The notes beneath the pieces are model-generated. The model was given only the letters and a program-made list of their open reading frames with translations, made no database searches and was not told the origin of the DNA. A program made the position numbers and the translations under genes. From the NCBI GenBank assembly GCA_022606425.2, contig JAHDVF020000240.1, positions 868,001 to 932,000 of the forward strand: 64,000 bases of DNA. Direction: 5' to 3'. The first letter of the stretch is position 1; every line of letters starts with the position of its first letter. This document shows, in pieces, positions 10,470 to 21,311 of the stretch. Source of the DNA: Lepidostoma basale (Eukaryota; Arthropoda; Insecta; Trichoptera; Lepidostomatidae).

Positions 10470-11285
10470 TTTTGGAAAGGTTCTGAACCTTAACATACAA
10501 AAAAGATAATTCCAATACGTGGGAAAGCAATAGCTTCCGAGGTGGTACTTACGAAAGGCCAAAACCCAAGACAAAGATATATATTTTTTAAGTTTGGAAC
10601 ACCGTGTATAAAAGTTTGATTTCAAATAAAAAAGATATCATAGCAATTTCTTGTACTGGTACTTGGTAGGTACTTATGTAGTATAACCGGTTTGTATTGA
10701 TCACTATAAACAATTTAGTGATGCTGCATTCGTGGGCATGGAGTTTTTTTTTGTTTTTCCGCGGAATATGTAATTACATCATGCAAAGATGTGGATCTAA
10801 CATAACCTTCCCATGTCAGAGCATTGGCGAAGATATCAAGGCTATCCCATGCTGTGTACGAAGTGTATACTGGTTTCTTATATATTTATAATATGTAGAT
10901 ACCATACATAATACAGTAAGATCATGTTGCTCGCTCAACTACGATAGGAACACATTGCCACATTCCTAACGAGTACCTACGTATACAATACGAAAGGCGT
11001 CGTAATCCCTCCTCAGTTTCGTAATAATTCTTTTTATAAACCATAGACAAATCTTTAATTTTTGTATAATGGAAAAAAAATTTCATTTCATGTTGTAAAC
11101 TATCATAGATAATTTTTAAGAAATGGTTTATATTCGCTATAAAATTATCATGGTTAAAATAATTTTTTATTTTGTGTGAAGATAAAAAAAGGAGAAGAAG
11201 ATATTTTTTATCTCTCTCAATATATTAAAAATGGTTTAAGAAGAAAGAAATAATATTTTTTGTAGGTATAATATAAATGTGAAGT
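10470..11285. other. AT-rich intron, nothing recognised
   Basis: No coding potential and no repeat partner recognised. Confidence 0.4.
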
Positions 11286-11575
11286 GTTCTCCTACATTGT
11301 AGTATATATACTTATACATCTTCCAAAAATTTGTCAGACGTGGTGGTCGTAAGAAGGGCGGAATGGGGAATGTTGTATTACATAAAGCGTGCGCTTAACC
11401 CAACCAATGACAGGTCATAAGTCCTGTAAACGCCTCGACCACCGTATTCTGTTTCCAATTTGCATCTTCGTCTCTATTGAGATACAATTAATCCGTAAAA
11501 TGATAACCCGCAATGGGTAAAATCCAGTATTCGTCTACAAGTATTTGCATACATTCAAAATGTGGTATAATACAA
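11285..11575 (+). repeat. Dispersed repeat (cttaacccaaccaatgacag family), copy 1
   Basis: Shares ggaatggggaatgttgta, taaagcgtgcgcttaaccc, caggtcataagtcctgtaaa and ttcgtctctattgagatac with 13880-14260 (minus) and 31555-31925 (plus). Its distal part (gggtaaaatccagtattcgt) is the unit that forms the large palindrome at 31269-31488. No coding capacity; class unknown. Confidence 0.7.
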
Positions 11576-11989
11576 ACACCATCGTTTTTTTATTCTTTAA
11601 ATTACGTTTTTTTTAATGTCATATAAAGTAAATTCATAAATCATTACACAATTTGAAAATGTTACGTAATGAAATGGTAGGTTTTGAAATGTACGCACGG
11701 ATTTTTTTTTGTTTATGATTATTTATTACATAGAAAATTTCGTTTCCGAATAATTCTTTCTGTAGCATAAAAATAATGACTATGGATTTTAACGCTTAAA
11801 ATAAACAAACAGATTATTCTGATTGGTGTGCAAAAACTGATCAAACGTGGTAGTAGCAACTAGTAATTATAATATCGTACATTCGTTTTTCAAAATACTA
11901 CCTCAATAAAATCTTTAATAACAGTGTGACAATTATAAAAAGTGATACGTAATATTCACAGGTGTTTTCCATTTCATAACACTATCGCA

Positions 11990-12425
11990 CTATGTCAGTT
12001 GCTGTCCCTTTTAAATGAATTCAAATACAAGCCCGCGCGGGAGAAAAGTTGAAGGTACGATGTAATCAAATAAGCACTCCTCTTGTATCTCACTCATCTT
12101 CCTTTTAATCGCATTAGAGCAAGTGAGCCGGGCGCGAATGAGCGAAAATCTCGAGTGAGCGCGACGGAAAATCGTCGTCTCCTTCAAGGTCATCCGAGTG
12201 CGCGTGCACTCGAGAGAGACAAATAAACAATGCTCGTTTTCCCGTACGAAGAAAGGCGCCAAAGGATCCGTGGAAAATGGTTTTGAATTTGGGATTTAGA
12301 ACGCTGTTAGGTGCGAACGGAGTGTTTTCATTTATGCTTCCCGCGCATATTCGAAACGCGTTTTACTCGAGAATGTTCAAATTAGGAACGTGACCGGCGA
12401 TGGAACGTTTGCAAAAGGAAAACAT
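11990..12425. other. GC-richer single-copy-looking block, possible regulatory DNA
   Basis: G+C and CpG are higher than in the surroundings (cccgcgcggg, agccgggcgcgaatgagcg, gtgcgcgtgcactcgag), with no coding frame supported and no repeat partner in the window. It may be a conserved enhancer or remnant of a unique locus. Function unknown. Confidence 0.3.
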
Positions 12426-12539
12426 GGCGTGCGTGGGTACCTATTTACTTGCGTAATGAATGCACAATGAAATGAGTAATATTACTGGGTTGCATAATTC
12501 GCGCACTAGTCAAATAACGTAAACATTGTTTCATATTTC

Positions 12540-13072
12540 TTTGGTATCTCTACATGAGGGAGTATGGTAGCTATCCGTGGCTCCACGGCATTTCTTTTGG
12601 GAATGCTCGGAAACAATTCTCTACAGCTTCGACGAGATGGACATCTATTTACCCATTTCTTTAGATTAATTAGGGGATACTTCGAGAACTCGGCCGTACT
12701 GGAGGGTGTTCGGCTTTTTGTCCCCGATAGATATCTCCGACAGCGAGAGCACAGATTGTTTTACCTACCGGCCGCCAGAACCAATCTGCCTCTGGTGACA
12801 CCGGTGGGAAGAGCAATTAGTCTGCTGAACGCGGTCTCCTCGGAGATCGACGTCTTTCATGTTAGTGAAATTACGTTCAGAAGGCAAATACTCTTAATTC
12901 TGAAGAGTACGAGTATCCTGTCTTCCTAATGTTGAACCATCTCTTATGCGTTTCTGGTAGTATACTATACTCGTACATAATATATTATTTTACCTGTTCT
13001 CAATAGATGCCTTATAATAAATTTTGTAATGTCTGTTGATGAAATAAACTGATTTGATTTGATATTTCCTGC
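12540..13072 (+). mobile_element. Jockey/CR1-like LINE, 3' end
   Basis: The frame at 12564-12929 codes the C-terminal domain of a non-LTR reverse transcriptase (FLLGMLGNNSLQLRRDGHLF, RLFVPDRYLRQREHRLFYLP). A 3' UTR ends in aataaactgatttgatttga, so the tail is made of TTTGA units. The 5' part is missing. The same 3' UTR is found at 52130-52290, 59700-59815 and, inverted, 36180-36320. Confidence 0.8.
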
Positions 13073-13079
13073 AGGTTCA

Positions 13080-13525
13080 AGCAACATGTAGGTAAAATGC
13101 AAAGTATTATCCGACTGTCGGTCTGTGTATAGGTAAGCGTATGGTAAATTAATACATTAGCGTATCTTGCATATTGTATTTACACATAAATACCGCAAAA
13201 AACATTATATTCAGTATTATTAACTATATTATGCACACACAAGAAATCCAGAAATAAGCTAGACTTTCTCTTCGGCACGCATTATCCGCGTAAAGGTTTC
13301 TATGTGAACTTTCTCTTATCTTCTAACGTTAAGCATTATTTGTTAATTTATTAGTTATCTCTTCAACGAGCATTCGACGTTATAGTGGGAATAATACAAT
13401 CAACTAATAGAAGAAGAAATTTTAACTTCGATCTTTTTAAAATTCTTCGAATGAAATGTTTTTAGTAACGGGTAACTGCCAAATTAAACATCGAAGAGAC
13501 GGCCAAGAGATTTTAGTCTTGTTTA
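13080..13525. other. AT-rich intron, nothing recognised
   Basis: No gene or repeat partner recognised. Confidence 0.4.
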
Positions 13526-13527
13526 TA

Positions 13528-13850
13528 ACTAACTAACTAACTAACCATCACGCCGTCTCCCCGAGAGGGTAGGCGGAAAGAATGGACTGCCATACTTTAA
13601 TCGGTGCGGCACTCCATCCTTCTCTTTTCGCCACCGCGAGAGACGCGGTGTGATGGGTTGCGAACCTCATCGCCACCAAAAGGCATCTCCCGCGCACACT
13701 TAGATCATCCAACGTCTACAAAATAAATCTAAAACTATGTGTATAAAATAAAATAAAACAAATAAAAATAAATTAACACATAATGTTATTTTAGATGGTG
13801 CACTTGTCGCCAGCTAGACGATCCGGACATTTGTGTTTATTTAATTTTTA
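13528..13850 (-). mobile_element. Non-autonomous element carrying the (GTTA)n LINE tail, copy 3
   Basis: Tail aactaactaactaactaacc, then the shared LINE 3' end (catcacgccgtctccccgag, ggtaggcggaaagaatggac), then the element's own body (gtgcggcactccatcc, gagacgcggtgtgatgggtt, cgccagctagacgatccgg). This copy shows the tail and body best. Confidence 0.75.
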
Positions 13851-13869
13851 TTACATTTTATTTAAATTT

Positions 13870-14260
13870 TTAATTATATCTCAATAGAGACGAAGAAACA
13901 AACTGGAAACTGACTATGGATGATCAAGGTGTTTACAGGACTTATGACCTGTCATTGGTTGGGTTAAGCGCACGCTTTATGTAATTACAACATTCCCCAT
14001 TCCACCATTGTTATGATCATGTATGATACATTTTTTTGGAAGTTGTATATATACTCCAAATCCATACTTATTTTCACGTGGCAGTTCAGTTAGCCATCTA
14101 TGTAGATTTGATTGTACTAATTAATTTTTTAGATTAATCTATACAATCCATCCACTAACGCCATCTATGAAGAATGATTGTTTTTAGCATTTAGCAAACT
14201 ACTTTATTAACACAATGCGAAGAGGCTACCGCCTCCTATCGCTCTTTATTTATTTTTTAT
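13870..14260 (-). repeat. Dispersed repeat (cttaacccaaccaatgacag family), copy 2
   Basis: Minus-oriented copy of 31555-31925. It contains tatctcaatagagacgaag, ttacaggacttatgacctg, gcgcacgctttatgtaatt and, at the far end, ccactaacgccatctatg and aaactactttattaacacaa. No coding capacity. Confidence 0.75.
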
Positions 14261-14799
14261 TTTTTTAATTATATTCTGTTGTTATATCACAGAGAGATAT
14301 TTTATTGTGTGGTCTCATATTGTGTGAAATAATCTAATATTTTACTAAAATCTCTTGATATAAGTTAATTTTAAATAATAATGAAATACGTACAATATAA
14401 TACGTATATTCAATAGATTATCCTGCTTGATATTAGAAAAGAGACTATTTTCTCCTTAGGTGCTTTCTCGTCTTACATGACAGCTGGGCGTGGGTGTATG
14501 AAATGGATCCCTGAATTATATTCCGATAACAACTCCGGCGTGTTTCTTGGTTAGAAAATTGATAATTATATTTTTAATTATGCACCCTTACCAACTATCG
14601 GGTATCGTGCGAAATATATATTTAAAAACATCTATGTAAATGGGTCTAGGAAATAGTTGTAACGTTTTTTCCCGATAGATGGCATCAATTGCAAATAACA
14701 CAGATCGCAGCGACACCACGCTCGTTGAAAAGGTGACACTTGAACGTTTATACTCGTATGAGTGTATAAACATCGAATTTGGTGCACTGGTTGGAAAGT

Positions 14800-15130
14800 T
14801 ATTTGCGTTTAAAAATGCAGAAAAATTACGCTATATTTTGCAATTTTATTACGACAAAGGGAAAAACGTTGCGCAGGCTTGTGAAAAAAATTGTGCTGTG
14901 TACGGTGGAGGTATGTTACTTTATCAAAATCTGCTGCGCGGAAATGGTTTGCTAGCTTTAGTTCTGGTAATTTTGATGTGAAAGATGTGTCACGCTCTGG
15001 TCGTCCAATCACTGAAAAAACTGATGAAATTCATGAAAAAGTCAAGCTAGATAAGCATATCAGCACTATCGATATTGGTATGGAGCTAGACTTTGGACGA
15101 TAAAGTTGTTTTGAACCATTTACATTTCGA
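14800..15130 (+). pseudogene. Mariner transposase, N-terminal remnant
   Basis: Residues EKLRYILQFYYDKGKNVAQA then, after a frameshift near 14910, SKSAARKWFASFSSGNFDVK, SRSGRPITEKTDE. This is the N-terminal helix-turn-helix half of a Tc1/mariner transposase (canonical S.R.V..W...F..G...), ending near ELDFGR. The catalytic DD(D/E) half is absent: a LINE fragment (15140-15425) lies directly downstream. Non-functional. Confidence 0.8.
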
Positions 15131-15139
15131 ATAACGGAG

Positions 15140-15425
15140 CATCTTCTTCTTCGCGTGCCGTATCAGGTCCCCCTGACGTTGGCAATCACTCCGGCGAAGG
15201 CTTCTCTATCTTGCGCAACCCGGAACAGCTCCCCCACATGTCTCATCCCGGTCCAGTCTCTTATGTTGCACAGCCAAGACGTTTGCCTTCTACCAGGACC
15301 ACGCTGCCCCTCAATTTTTCCCATCAGTATTAGTTGGAGCAAACTGTATTTATCTCCCCGCAGAATGTGACCCAGATATGAAATCGTACGGACCTTAACG
15401 TTCTTTAGCAGTTATGTACTACAAT
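15140..15425 (-). mobile_element. (GAA)n-tailed LINE, 3' fragment
   Basis: Begins catcttcttcttcgcgtgcc, the complement of the (GAA)n tail. It shares tcaggtccccctgacgttgg with 40040-40130 and the complement of 20030-20313. It abuts the mariner remnant, so it either interrupted or replaced its 3' half. Confidence 0.7.
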
Positions 15426-15429
15426 TGGC

Positions 15430-16000
15430 TCTCCAATGTCATGTTGCCTACTACAGTGGAGCATATTTGGTTATAATAGTTTTATTTTCACACTTTAAGT
15501 AAACCAGTTGAATTTTATTAAAAAATATTTTTTTCTCTACTCCAAAGAACTTTTTACCAGACCCATTATTATAAAATGAATGAAAAACTTGATAAGATTT
15601 CATAATCAATTTTGATAACATAAAATTTTGTAACGTATAACCGTTATCAGATTTGATACAAAATTGAAAAACAAAAATATATTATACGCAAACTAGGATA
15701 AACAATAGTTTTTTACGTCATTGTGTTTTTATGAAAATATTGTGAATAGATTTTATAATGCGTGTTTGATTTTAAGTATTTATTAATTTTTGATTTTAAT
15801 ATAAATACTTTTTTGATTAACTTAATGCGTTATATATCGTTCAATCGTTGATGATGGTTTAATATGTTTCGAACGTGTCCAGCAAAATAAACCAAAGCAG
15901 AAAAACAGTTCATTAAAAAATCATAAATATTATAGTACATATTAAAATTTATCTGGTCCATCTAGATACACAAAAAACATATTTATGGTTTGTTGAACAA
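15430..16000. other. AT-rich intron with short hairpin-repeat scraps
   Basis: Mostly AT-rich. Around 15855-15900 atgtttcgaacgtgtccagc resembles the complement of a GAAACAU half-motif of the hairpin repeats. Nothing else recognised. Confidence 0.35.
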
Positions 16001-16011
16001 TGTTGTAAAAC

Positions 16012-16062
16012 TCCATTTTGAATATGTTTCGCCTTGCAAAACGATTATCAAATGTTAAAATC
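16012..16062 (-). repeat. Hairpin-repeat copy with UUGAUAA...GAAAC core
   Basis: The minus strand reads ttgataa (16051-16045), then a short imperfect stem ending aaggc, then gaaacatatt. It is followed by tggagttttacaacattgtt, the flank shared by many hairpin repeats here (for example 32815-32860, 23550-23580). Confidence 0.55.
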
Positions 16063-16860
16063 ATTCTGACAAGTTTTCTAAAATCGACGTGTTTTATGTG
16101 TTTATTTATTTATTTATTTACTTGAAATAGTACAGCTGACGCGGAAAATAGAAAAATAATAAAAATTGTGATACCATTAACAGCGTTTAAATTTTAACAG
16201 TCAATAATGTTGAAATATAATAGTGTTTTTAGTAGTAGTTTTGACAATGGACTATTTGATATACCATATATAATATATTGTAATGCATATATTTTTTAGA
16301 GTTTTGTCTTTCTAAGAATTGAGTTATGACTATTGGTACAAAAAACAAAGGATATACGTGAAGAAACAACAGAACTCTAGACACATCCATGAGCCAAAAT
16401 AGTAAAATAGCGTGTTTTCTGGAATAAATTGATTTAAATATAGAAAAACCTTGGAGTGAACTCAGCATGCGAGAGACTGTCTTCTCAGAAACGCGAAAAT
16501 GACACGAATACGTAGACAGACGATAATAATTGGCTCTGGCGTGACTATCCGACGTGACTCACTATCTATTGAGCTCTGTGTTCTGACCCAAGATATTGAC
16601 AGAGTTCGCATATTTTATTTTTTATATATGTCTTACGCATATGAAATAATCACAGAAACTAGTCACTGTTTATTGATGAGTAATGGTCATGATTTGCTGA
16701 CAAGTCCCGATCGAATGCTATAGAAACTAAACCAGCAATTTTACGAATGATTTGAATTATACAAGTACTTGAGTTTTTTGTAGAATAATGTATCGTAACT
16801 GTTAACTTTGCAACACTGTTTGAATATGAAAATTTATTTATTTAATTTCTATGAAATTAT

Positions 16861-16903
16861 CGCGACAGCTGTTTCGTCAACCGATGTTGGCACCATCAGG
16901 CGT
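16861..16903 (-). ncRNA. Hammerhead-ribozyme-like motif, stem II GCCAAC family, copy 1
   Basis: Minus strand: CGC (stem I 5' side, 16902-16900), CUGAUGG (core, last base A to G, 16899-16893), extra U (16892), stem II GCCAAC/GUUGAC with AUCG loop (one mismatch), GAAAC (16875-16871), AGCU loop, GUC cleavage triplet (16866-16864), then GCG (16863-16861), which pairs with CGC. So all elements are present with one core and one stem change. Same family as 51503-51549 and the palindrome at 34985-35115. Confidence 0.6.
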
Positions 16904-17149
16904 TACAATAAACTCTATAAGTGACACAATTAATACGAATAAAAAAGTTTGTTTTCTAGAAGTTTAACAATAATTTAAAAAATATATATTTGAAATTTCG
17001 TGGTAATGAAAATATGTATAAACTTTAAAAAAAATCTTATTAAAATGTATATTTAGTTATGGCAGCGAGATGCTGAAACCGGTCGAAAACATAAACATCT
17101 GTGAATTTTAATTAAATATACATTTTAAAAAGGTTTCTTACGTTTATTT

Positions 17150-17345
17150 TTATTTTCATTATTTGTAATAATTTATAGAATGACATTTTCCCATTTTTAA
17201 GGCATTATCAAATGTTTTGGAAATAATCACATTTGATAATGGCTTAGAAAGGCGAAACCTGTCATTCCCATAAATTATAATAAAACTTATTTAATACATA
17301 TTAATTATTTAATATGGAGTTTTAGACCATTCTTCATGAAACAAT
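17150..17345. repeat. Hairpin repeat with inverted UUGAUAA...GAAAC arms
   Basis: The left arm (minus) has ttgataa at 17211-17205. The right arm (plus) has ttgataa at 17233-17239, an extra t, stem ggct...aggc, gaaac at 17254-17258, ct, then gtc. Flanks carry tcattcccataaattataat, shared with 23570-23790 and 62690-62850. Confidence 0.6.
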
Positions 17346-17699
17346 AACTATGTACGAGAATAAATGATATTAATTATAACGAATTACGTATCTATTATTT
17401 ATATATCAATATTACAACAAGCATTTTATTTATAAAATTCCAAGAAACATCTTATTTTGGTTACTGATTCACGAAGCAGTATTCACGCATTCACATATGT
17501 ATCAGTAAAACAAACAAATACCGAAATCACTTTATTTTGTTCCATTAGCACTCCTAAATAAACAGATACTGCTTTTATTTTCGCCACCTTTGATAATGCT
17601 CCAGTACTGCAAAACTTTTAGGAGTATTGTATGATCAGCATATATGAAAATTGAAGTTATAACGTTTTTCAGAAACTTGCAAATACCACAAAAGTCACG

Positions 17700-18045
17700 A
17701 AATTCTAAAAAAATAAACTAACTATCACACTGTATGGGTAGACAGAGAAGATAAGCATAATACTTGACACTAGAATGAATGGTAAATAAAATATTACAAA
17801 TAAATTATCAATCAGATTTAAAATTATCTATTTATTATTAGATATAATATTGAACTCATAATATGATATGTTGTTATATCTATCTATCAATGTATCTAAA
17901 TAACTATTCATCATTTTTGTTTTTCGTTCGTCCGTTTCGCCAGATCGGTAAGCAGAGAATATGAGCATTATACGTGGCAATAGAAATAATGATAAATGAA
18001 ATACTACAAAGAAATGATCAATCAGTTTTGAAATTATCTATTTCT
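17700..18045 (-). repeat. Short elements ending in a related ctaacta...gggtaggcagag tail
   Basis: 17706-17830 and 17915-18045 share taggcagagaa(ga/ta), taaatgaaatactacaaa, aatgatcaatcagttttgaa. A third copy lies at 18920-19070. The first bases (aactaactatcac, gggtaggcagag) resemble the (GTTA)n LINE tail, so this may be another tail-borrowing family. Confidence 0.5.
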
Positions 18046-18455
18046 AGCTGACCCGGCGAACTTCGTACCGCCTCAGAATCAATAAATGTTGTGTTAACTT
18101 ATTAGTTGAATTAAATTCAGTCATTTATTTAGTTAAAATAAATACTCAAAATTCAGTTGAATAAATGTGCAATTATCAAAATGAAAAGTTTTTGAATTAC
18201 ATTGATATGAATGTAATTCACATTGCAGCAAGGGATTTTCCTTATTGTAGCGAACCAAAATGATTCGCGGAGCATTATTGCACTATTTCTGTTATACTAT
18301 TATATTTACTGGATGGGATGCACTCGGGTCGGTTTTTTCCGATGTTTTAACAGTTATTCTGCTATTCGGGACGGAGACAAATCTAACAATTCAAAGATCA
18401 TCCAAATCGGTCCAGCCGTTCTTGAGTTATAAATGGTGTAACTAACACGACTTTG
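18045..18455 (+). repeat. Interspersed repeat beginning CTAGCTGACCCGGCGAAC
   Basis: About 410 bp from ctagctgacccggcgaac to the segment ccaaatcggtccagccgttc, ttgagttataaatggtgtaa. Both ends are well-known shapes in insect interspersed repeats. A partial minus copy lies at 57830-57962. No intact coding frame. Confidence 0.6.
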
Positions 18456-18469
18456 CTTTATATACTCGT

Positions 18470-18852
18470 ATATGCCGAGAAACTACGAGTGACCCATAGA
18501 GCTGTGGAAAGAGCCTTGATAGGAAGAAGCTTAAGAGACAGAGTCAGAAACGATACGGTGAGAGAAAAAACAAAGGTCACTGACATCATCCACCGGGTGG
18601 CGACTCTAAAATGGCAATGGGCAGGTAACGTAGCCAGAAGCTCATATGAAAAATGGACAAGAAGACTGCTGACTTGGAGACCGTGGACGGCAAAGAGAAG
18701 TGCAGGGCGACCGCAACTACGGTGGAAGGATGATCTGAACAGACATGACGGAATAACCTGGATGCAGTCTGCACAAGACAGAGTGACATGGAAGCGAATG
18801 GAGGAGGCCTTTGTCCAGGAGTGGATTGGAATAGGCTGAGGAAGAAGAAGAA
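18470..18852 (+). mobile_element. (GAA)n-tailed LINE, 3' end with C-terminal RT frame
   Basis: A plus-strand frame codes LRVTHRAVERALIGRSLRDR, TKVTDIIHRVATLKWQWAG, RSAGRPQLRWKDDLNR, WKRMEEAFVQEWIGIG-stop, followed by ggaagaagaagaataat. This is the C-terminal tail of a LINE reverse transcriptase. Inverted copy at 27463-27845; short copy at 32885-33025. Confidence 0.8.
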
Positions 18853-18919
18853 TAATATATAGATAGATATTATTAGATATAATATTGAAATCATGATATG
18901 ATTTGTTGTTTTATCTATC

Positions 18920-19070
18920 TATCAATGTATCTAACTAACTAATCATTATACCGTTTCCACAGATGGGTAGGCAGAGAAGACGGGCATTATACTTGGCACT
19001 AGAACGAGTGATTAACGAAATACGATGAATAATGGATCAATCCGTTTTAGAAATATCTATTGTGTACAGA
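18920..19070 (-). repeat. Third copy of the ctaacta...gggtaggcagag short element
   Basis: Shares atctatctatcaatgtatct, gtttccacagatgggtaggc, gcactagaacgagtga with 17700-18045. Head and tail are not resolved. Confidence 0.45.
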
Positions 19071-19527
19071 AATAATGTATGGTGTAATAATGAGTGTAAA
19101 GAAGAGATTTAGTGTAGTTTCGTTCCCACCCCCGTCAACGGTCCGTGAACTCGACCGAGCATCAACCCGTCGCCACTAATAGCTTCATCTAATCAATACT
19201 TTGGATATTATCTATGCGGGTCTTCCTCGTTCAATGTCCCCCTCTAATGGAGCAACGAAGACAGTTTCATTTCGCACTGCGTGGCGCGGCTCGTCTATCA
19301 AAATAACACATTGATGTGACGTGTATTCAAATGAATGGATTGAAATCATAAATTGACGTAATGAACGTTCAAAAATAAAAATGATATTATCATTATACTT
19401 TCGTAGGAAGCACATAATTTGTGGTGTGACATTATTAAATATAATATTAAAATACATGTAAATTTGTATACTTAAGGAAATTGAAAAAAACTTTGTTTAT
19501 TTTCCACAAAATATAATATAAAAAAAA

Positions 19528-19566
19528 ACACTTCATGTTTCGGAGGATACCTCCATCTTCAGGTGT
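19528..19566 (-). ncRNA. Hammerhead-ribozyme-like motif, stem II GGAGG family, copy 1 (cleavage site mutated)
   Basis: Minus strand: ACAC (19566-19563), CUGAAGA (19562-19556), extra U, stem II GGAGG-UAU-CCUCC (perfect), GAAAC, AUG, then AA where UH is expected, then GUGU (19531-19528), which pairs perfectly with ACAC. Core and both stems are intact, but U16.1 is A, so this copy should not self-cleave. Confidence 0.6.
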
Positions 19567-19919
19567 AAATATATAATAAAAACTAAATAAAGAAATACTA
19601 ATATGAAAAACGCATTTAAAATTCAATTAAAAAAATTAACTTTAAAAATTAAAAATAATTTTTTTGTATTTCTGTGGTTTCATTGAAGGATTAATGTTTT
19701 GAAGGAATAGGGAATATATTTTTTATCAATAAATACGTAATCTATTGATGAAAAAATCAAGAATCAATCAATGTTAATAATTTATGTCTAATGATTAACG
19801 TAACATGATAAATATATTAAAGCATAATCTGATTGTTAGGCATTTTTTTAAAGAAATTATTTGTATATTTGCATAAAAAAACTAGGCGTCATGATAATAA
19901 TATATTGATGGTTGAGGCA

Positions 19920-20030
19920 TTAATTTTGTAAAACTCCATTTTTAATTTATAATAGTAAACACGATTGTTTAGTGGTTTTACTTGGATTTAATTTATATAA
20001 ATTATTTAACACAGAAGTCCTGAATCGTGC
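19920..20030. repeat. Left flank of hairpin repeat pair
   Basis: ttgtaaaactccatttttaa, then aaacacgattgtttagtggt tttacttggatttaattta; the same flank appears at 58520-58590 and, inverted, at 20645-20690 and 58690-58735. Confidence 0.55.
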
Positions 20031-20313
20031 AGGAGCTGCTGACATTGATCCAAAGTCCGCAAGACTTCATATCTGGGTCACTTTCTACGAGGAGAAAAAT
20101 ATCGCCTGCTGCATCTAATTTTGAAGAGAAAAATAGAGGGCCGCAGGGGGGGGGGCAGGGAGAAGGCAGATCTCTTGGCTGCGCAATGTGAGGGAATGGA
20201 CGGGAATCGGAACTGTGGAGGAGCTATTCCGGACAGCGCAGGATAGGGAAGAGTTTACCAGAGTGATCGCCAACGTCGGAGGGACCTGACAGGGCACTTT
20301 AAGAAGAAGAAGA
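20030..20313 (+). mobile_element. (GAA)n-tailed LINE, 3' fragment inserted in a hairpin repeat
   Basis: Ends gggcactttaagaagaagaagaa. It shares the 'gtgatcgccaacgtcgg...gacctgacagg' end with 15140-15425 (inverted), 40040-40130 (inverted) and 43185-43283. It splits a hairpin repeat: the right part of that repeat resumes at about 20315 (attacataaatattgacaaa). Confidence 0.7.
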
Positions 20314-20314
20314 A

Positions 20315-20690
20315 ATTACATAAATATTGACAAATTTGTTTCGCCTTGCGAGGGCATTCTCAAACTGAACCTAATCGCCAAACAGTGTCTCCTTATATTG
20401 CTTTTAGAAAACTTAAGGGTGGGTGAAAATTATATTATGCATTTTTTTGAGTTGTTAAATAAAACAATTTTAAGGTTTTTATTAGAACTAATGATGAGTG
20501 ATAAGTAAATTTAGAACTGAATTTTTAGGAATTTTTGAGGTTCAATCTATAATAATAAACATCAACATTACAACTGAATTTCTAATTTCTAGTTCAACTG
20601 AATTGAGAATGTCCTCGCAAGGTGAAACAAATTTGTCACAATTTATAAAAATTAAATCCAAGTAAAACCAATAAACAATCGTGTTTATAC
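20315..20690. repeat. Hairpin repeat with inverted UUGAGAA...GAAAC arms
   Basis: The left arm (minus) has ttgagaa at 20363-20357, stem with tcgc loop, gaaac, aaattt, gtc. The right arm (plus) has ttgagaa at 20603-20609, gtcctcgcaaggt, gaaac (20624-20628), aaattt, gtc. Flanks pair over a further 40 bp (ttataaa...aatccaagtaaaacca). Confidence 0.6.
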
Positions 20691-21311
20691 TACATATTAT
20701 AAAATAATAATATATTATATTTTACATTTCTACTGTTTTTTTTTACTGAAGGTTTCGCAAACGCGATAAGTGTGAAAACATTCGAAATTATTTGAAATCA
20801 TTGTAACGTCAAAAATCAGAATCGGAATTTATGTTTTTGCAGTCATTGAAATATTTCTCTGCACATTACATAAACCATCTTATCAACTTGAGATATCTCG
20901 AAAACGGAATTTTGTAGTATCATGTATACACAAATAAAGAAACTCTGACTGAATTTATTTACTTTTATAATATACATGACAGTAGTGGGTCACTCAAAGG
21001 TCTTGGTCAAGGTTTAAGTTGACGTAATTGAAGTACCTGCGTACATTACTGACGAAGCAGAACTCTTACGTGTCAGGCATTTTAATGTCCGGCCACTCGA
21101 ATTGCACTTATCATTAATCGATCGCTAATGAAATGTTGATAATATTTTTTCTACTCACAATATTATATCATCTCAAGTAATAATACTAGTAACAGATATA
21201 TTAGGGTCATAATTTACTTCATTCACAAACAAAAAAAAATTCTACGAATTTATTGTTTCTTCTACCTGTATATTCACAATTACTTTGTATTACGGATTCA
21301 TAATGATAATT

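Noticed and set aside
12011..12262. An 83-codon minus frame in the GC-richer block
   Set aside because: No motif and no homology I recognise; frame length is expected for a GC-richer stretch.
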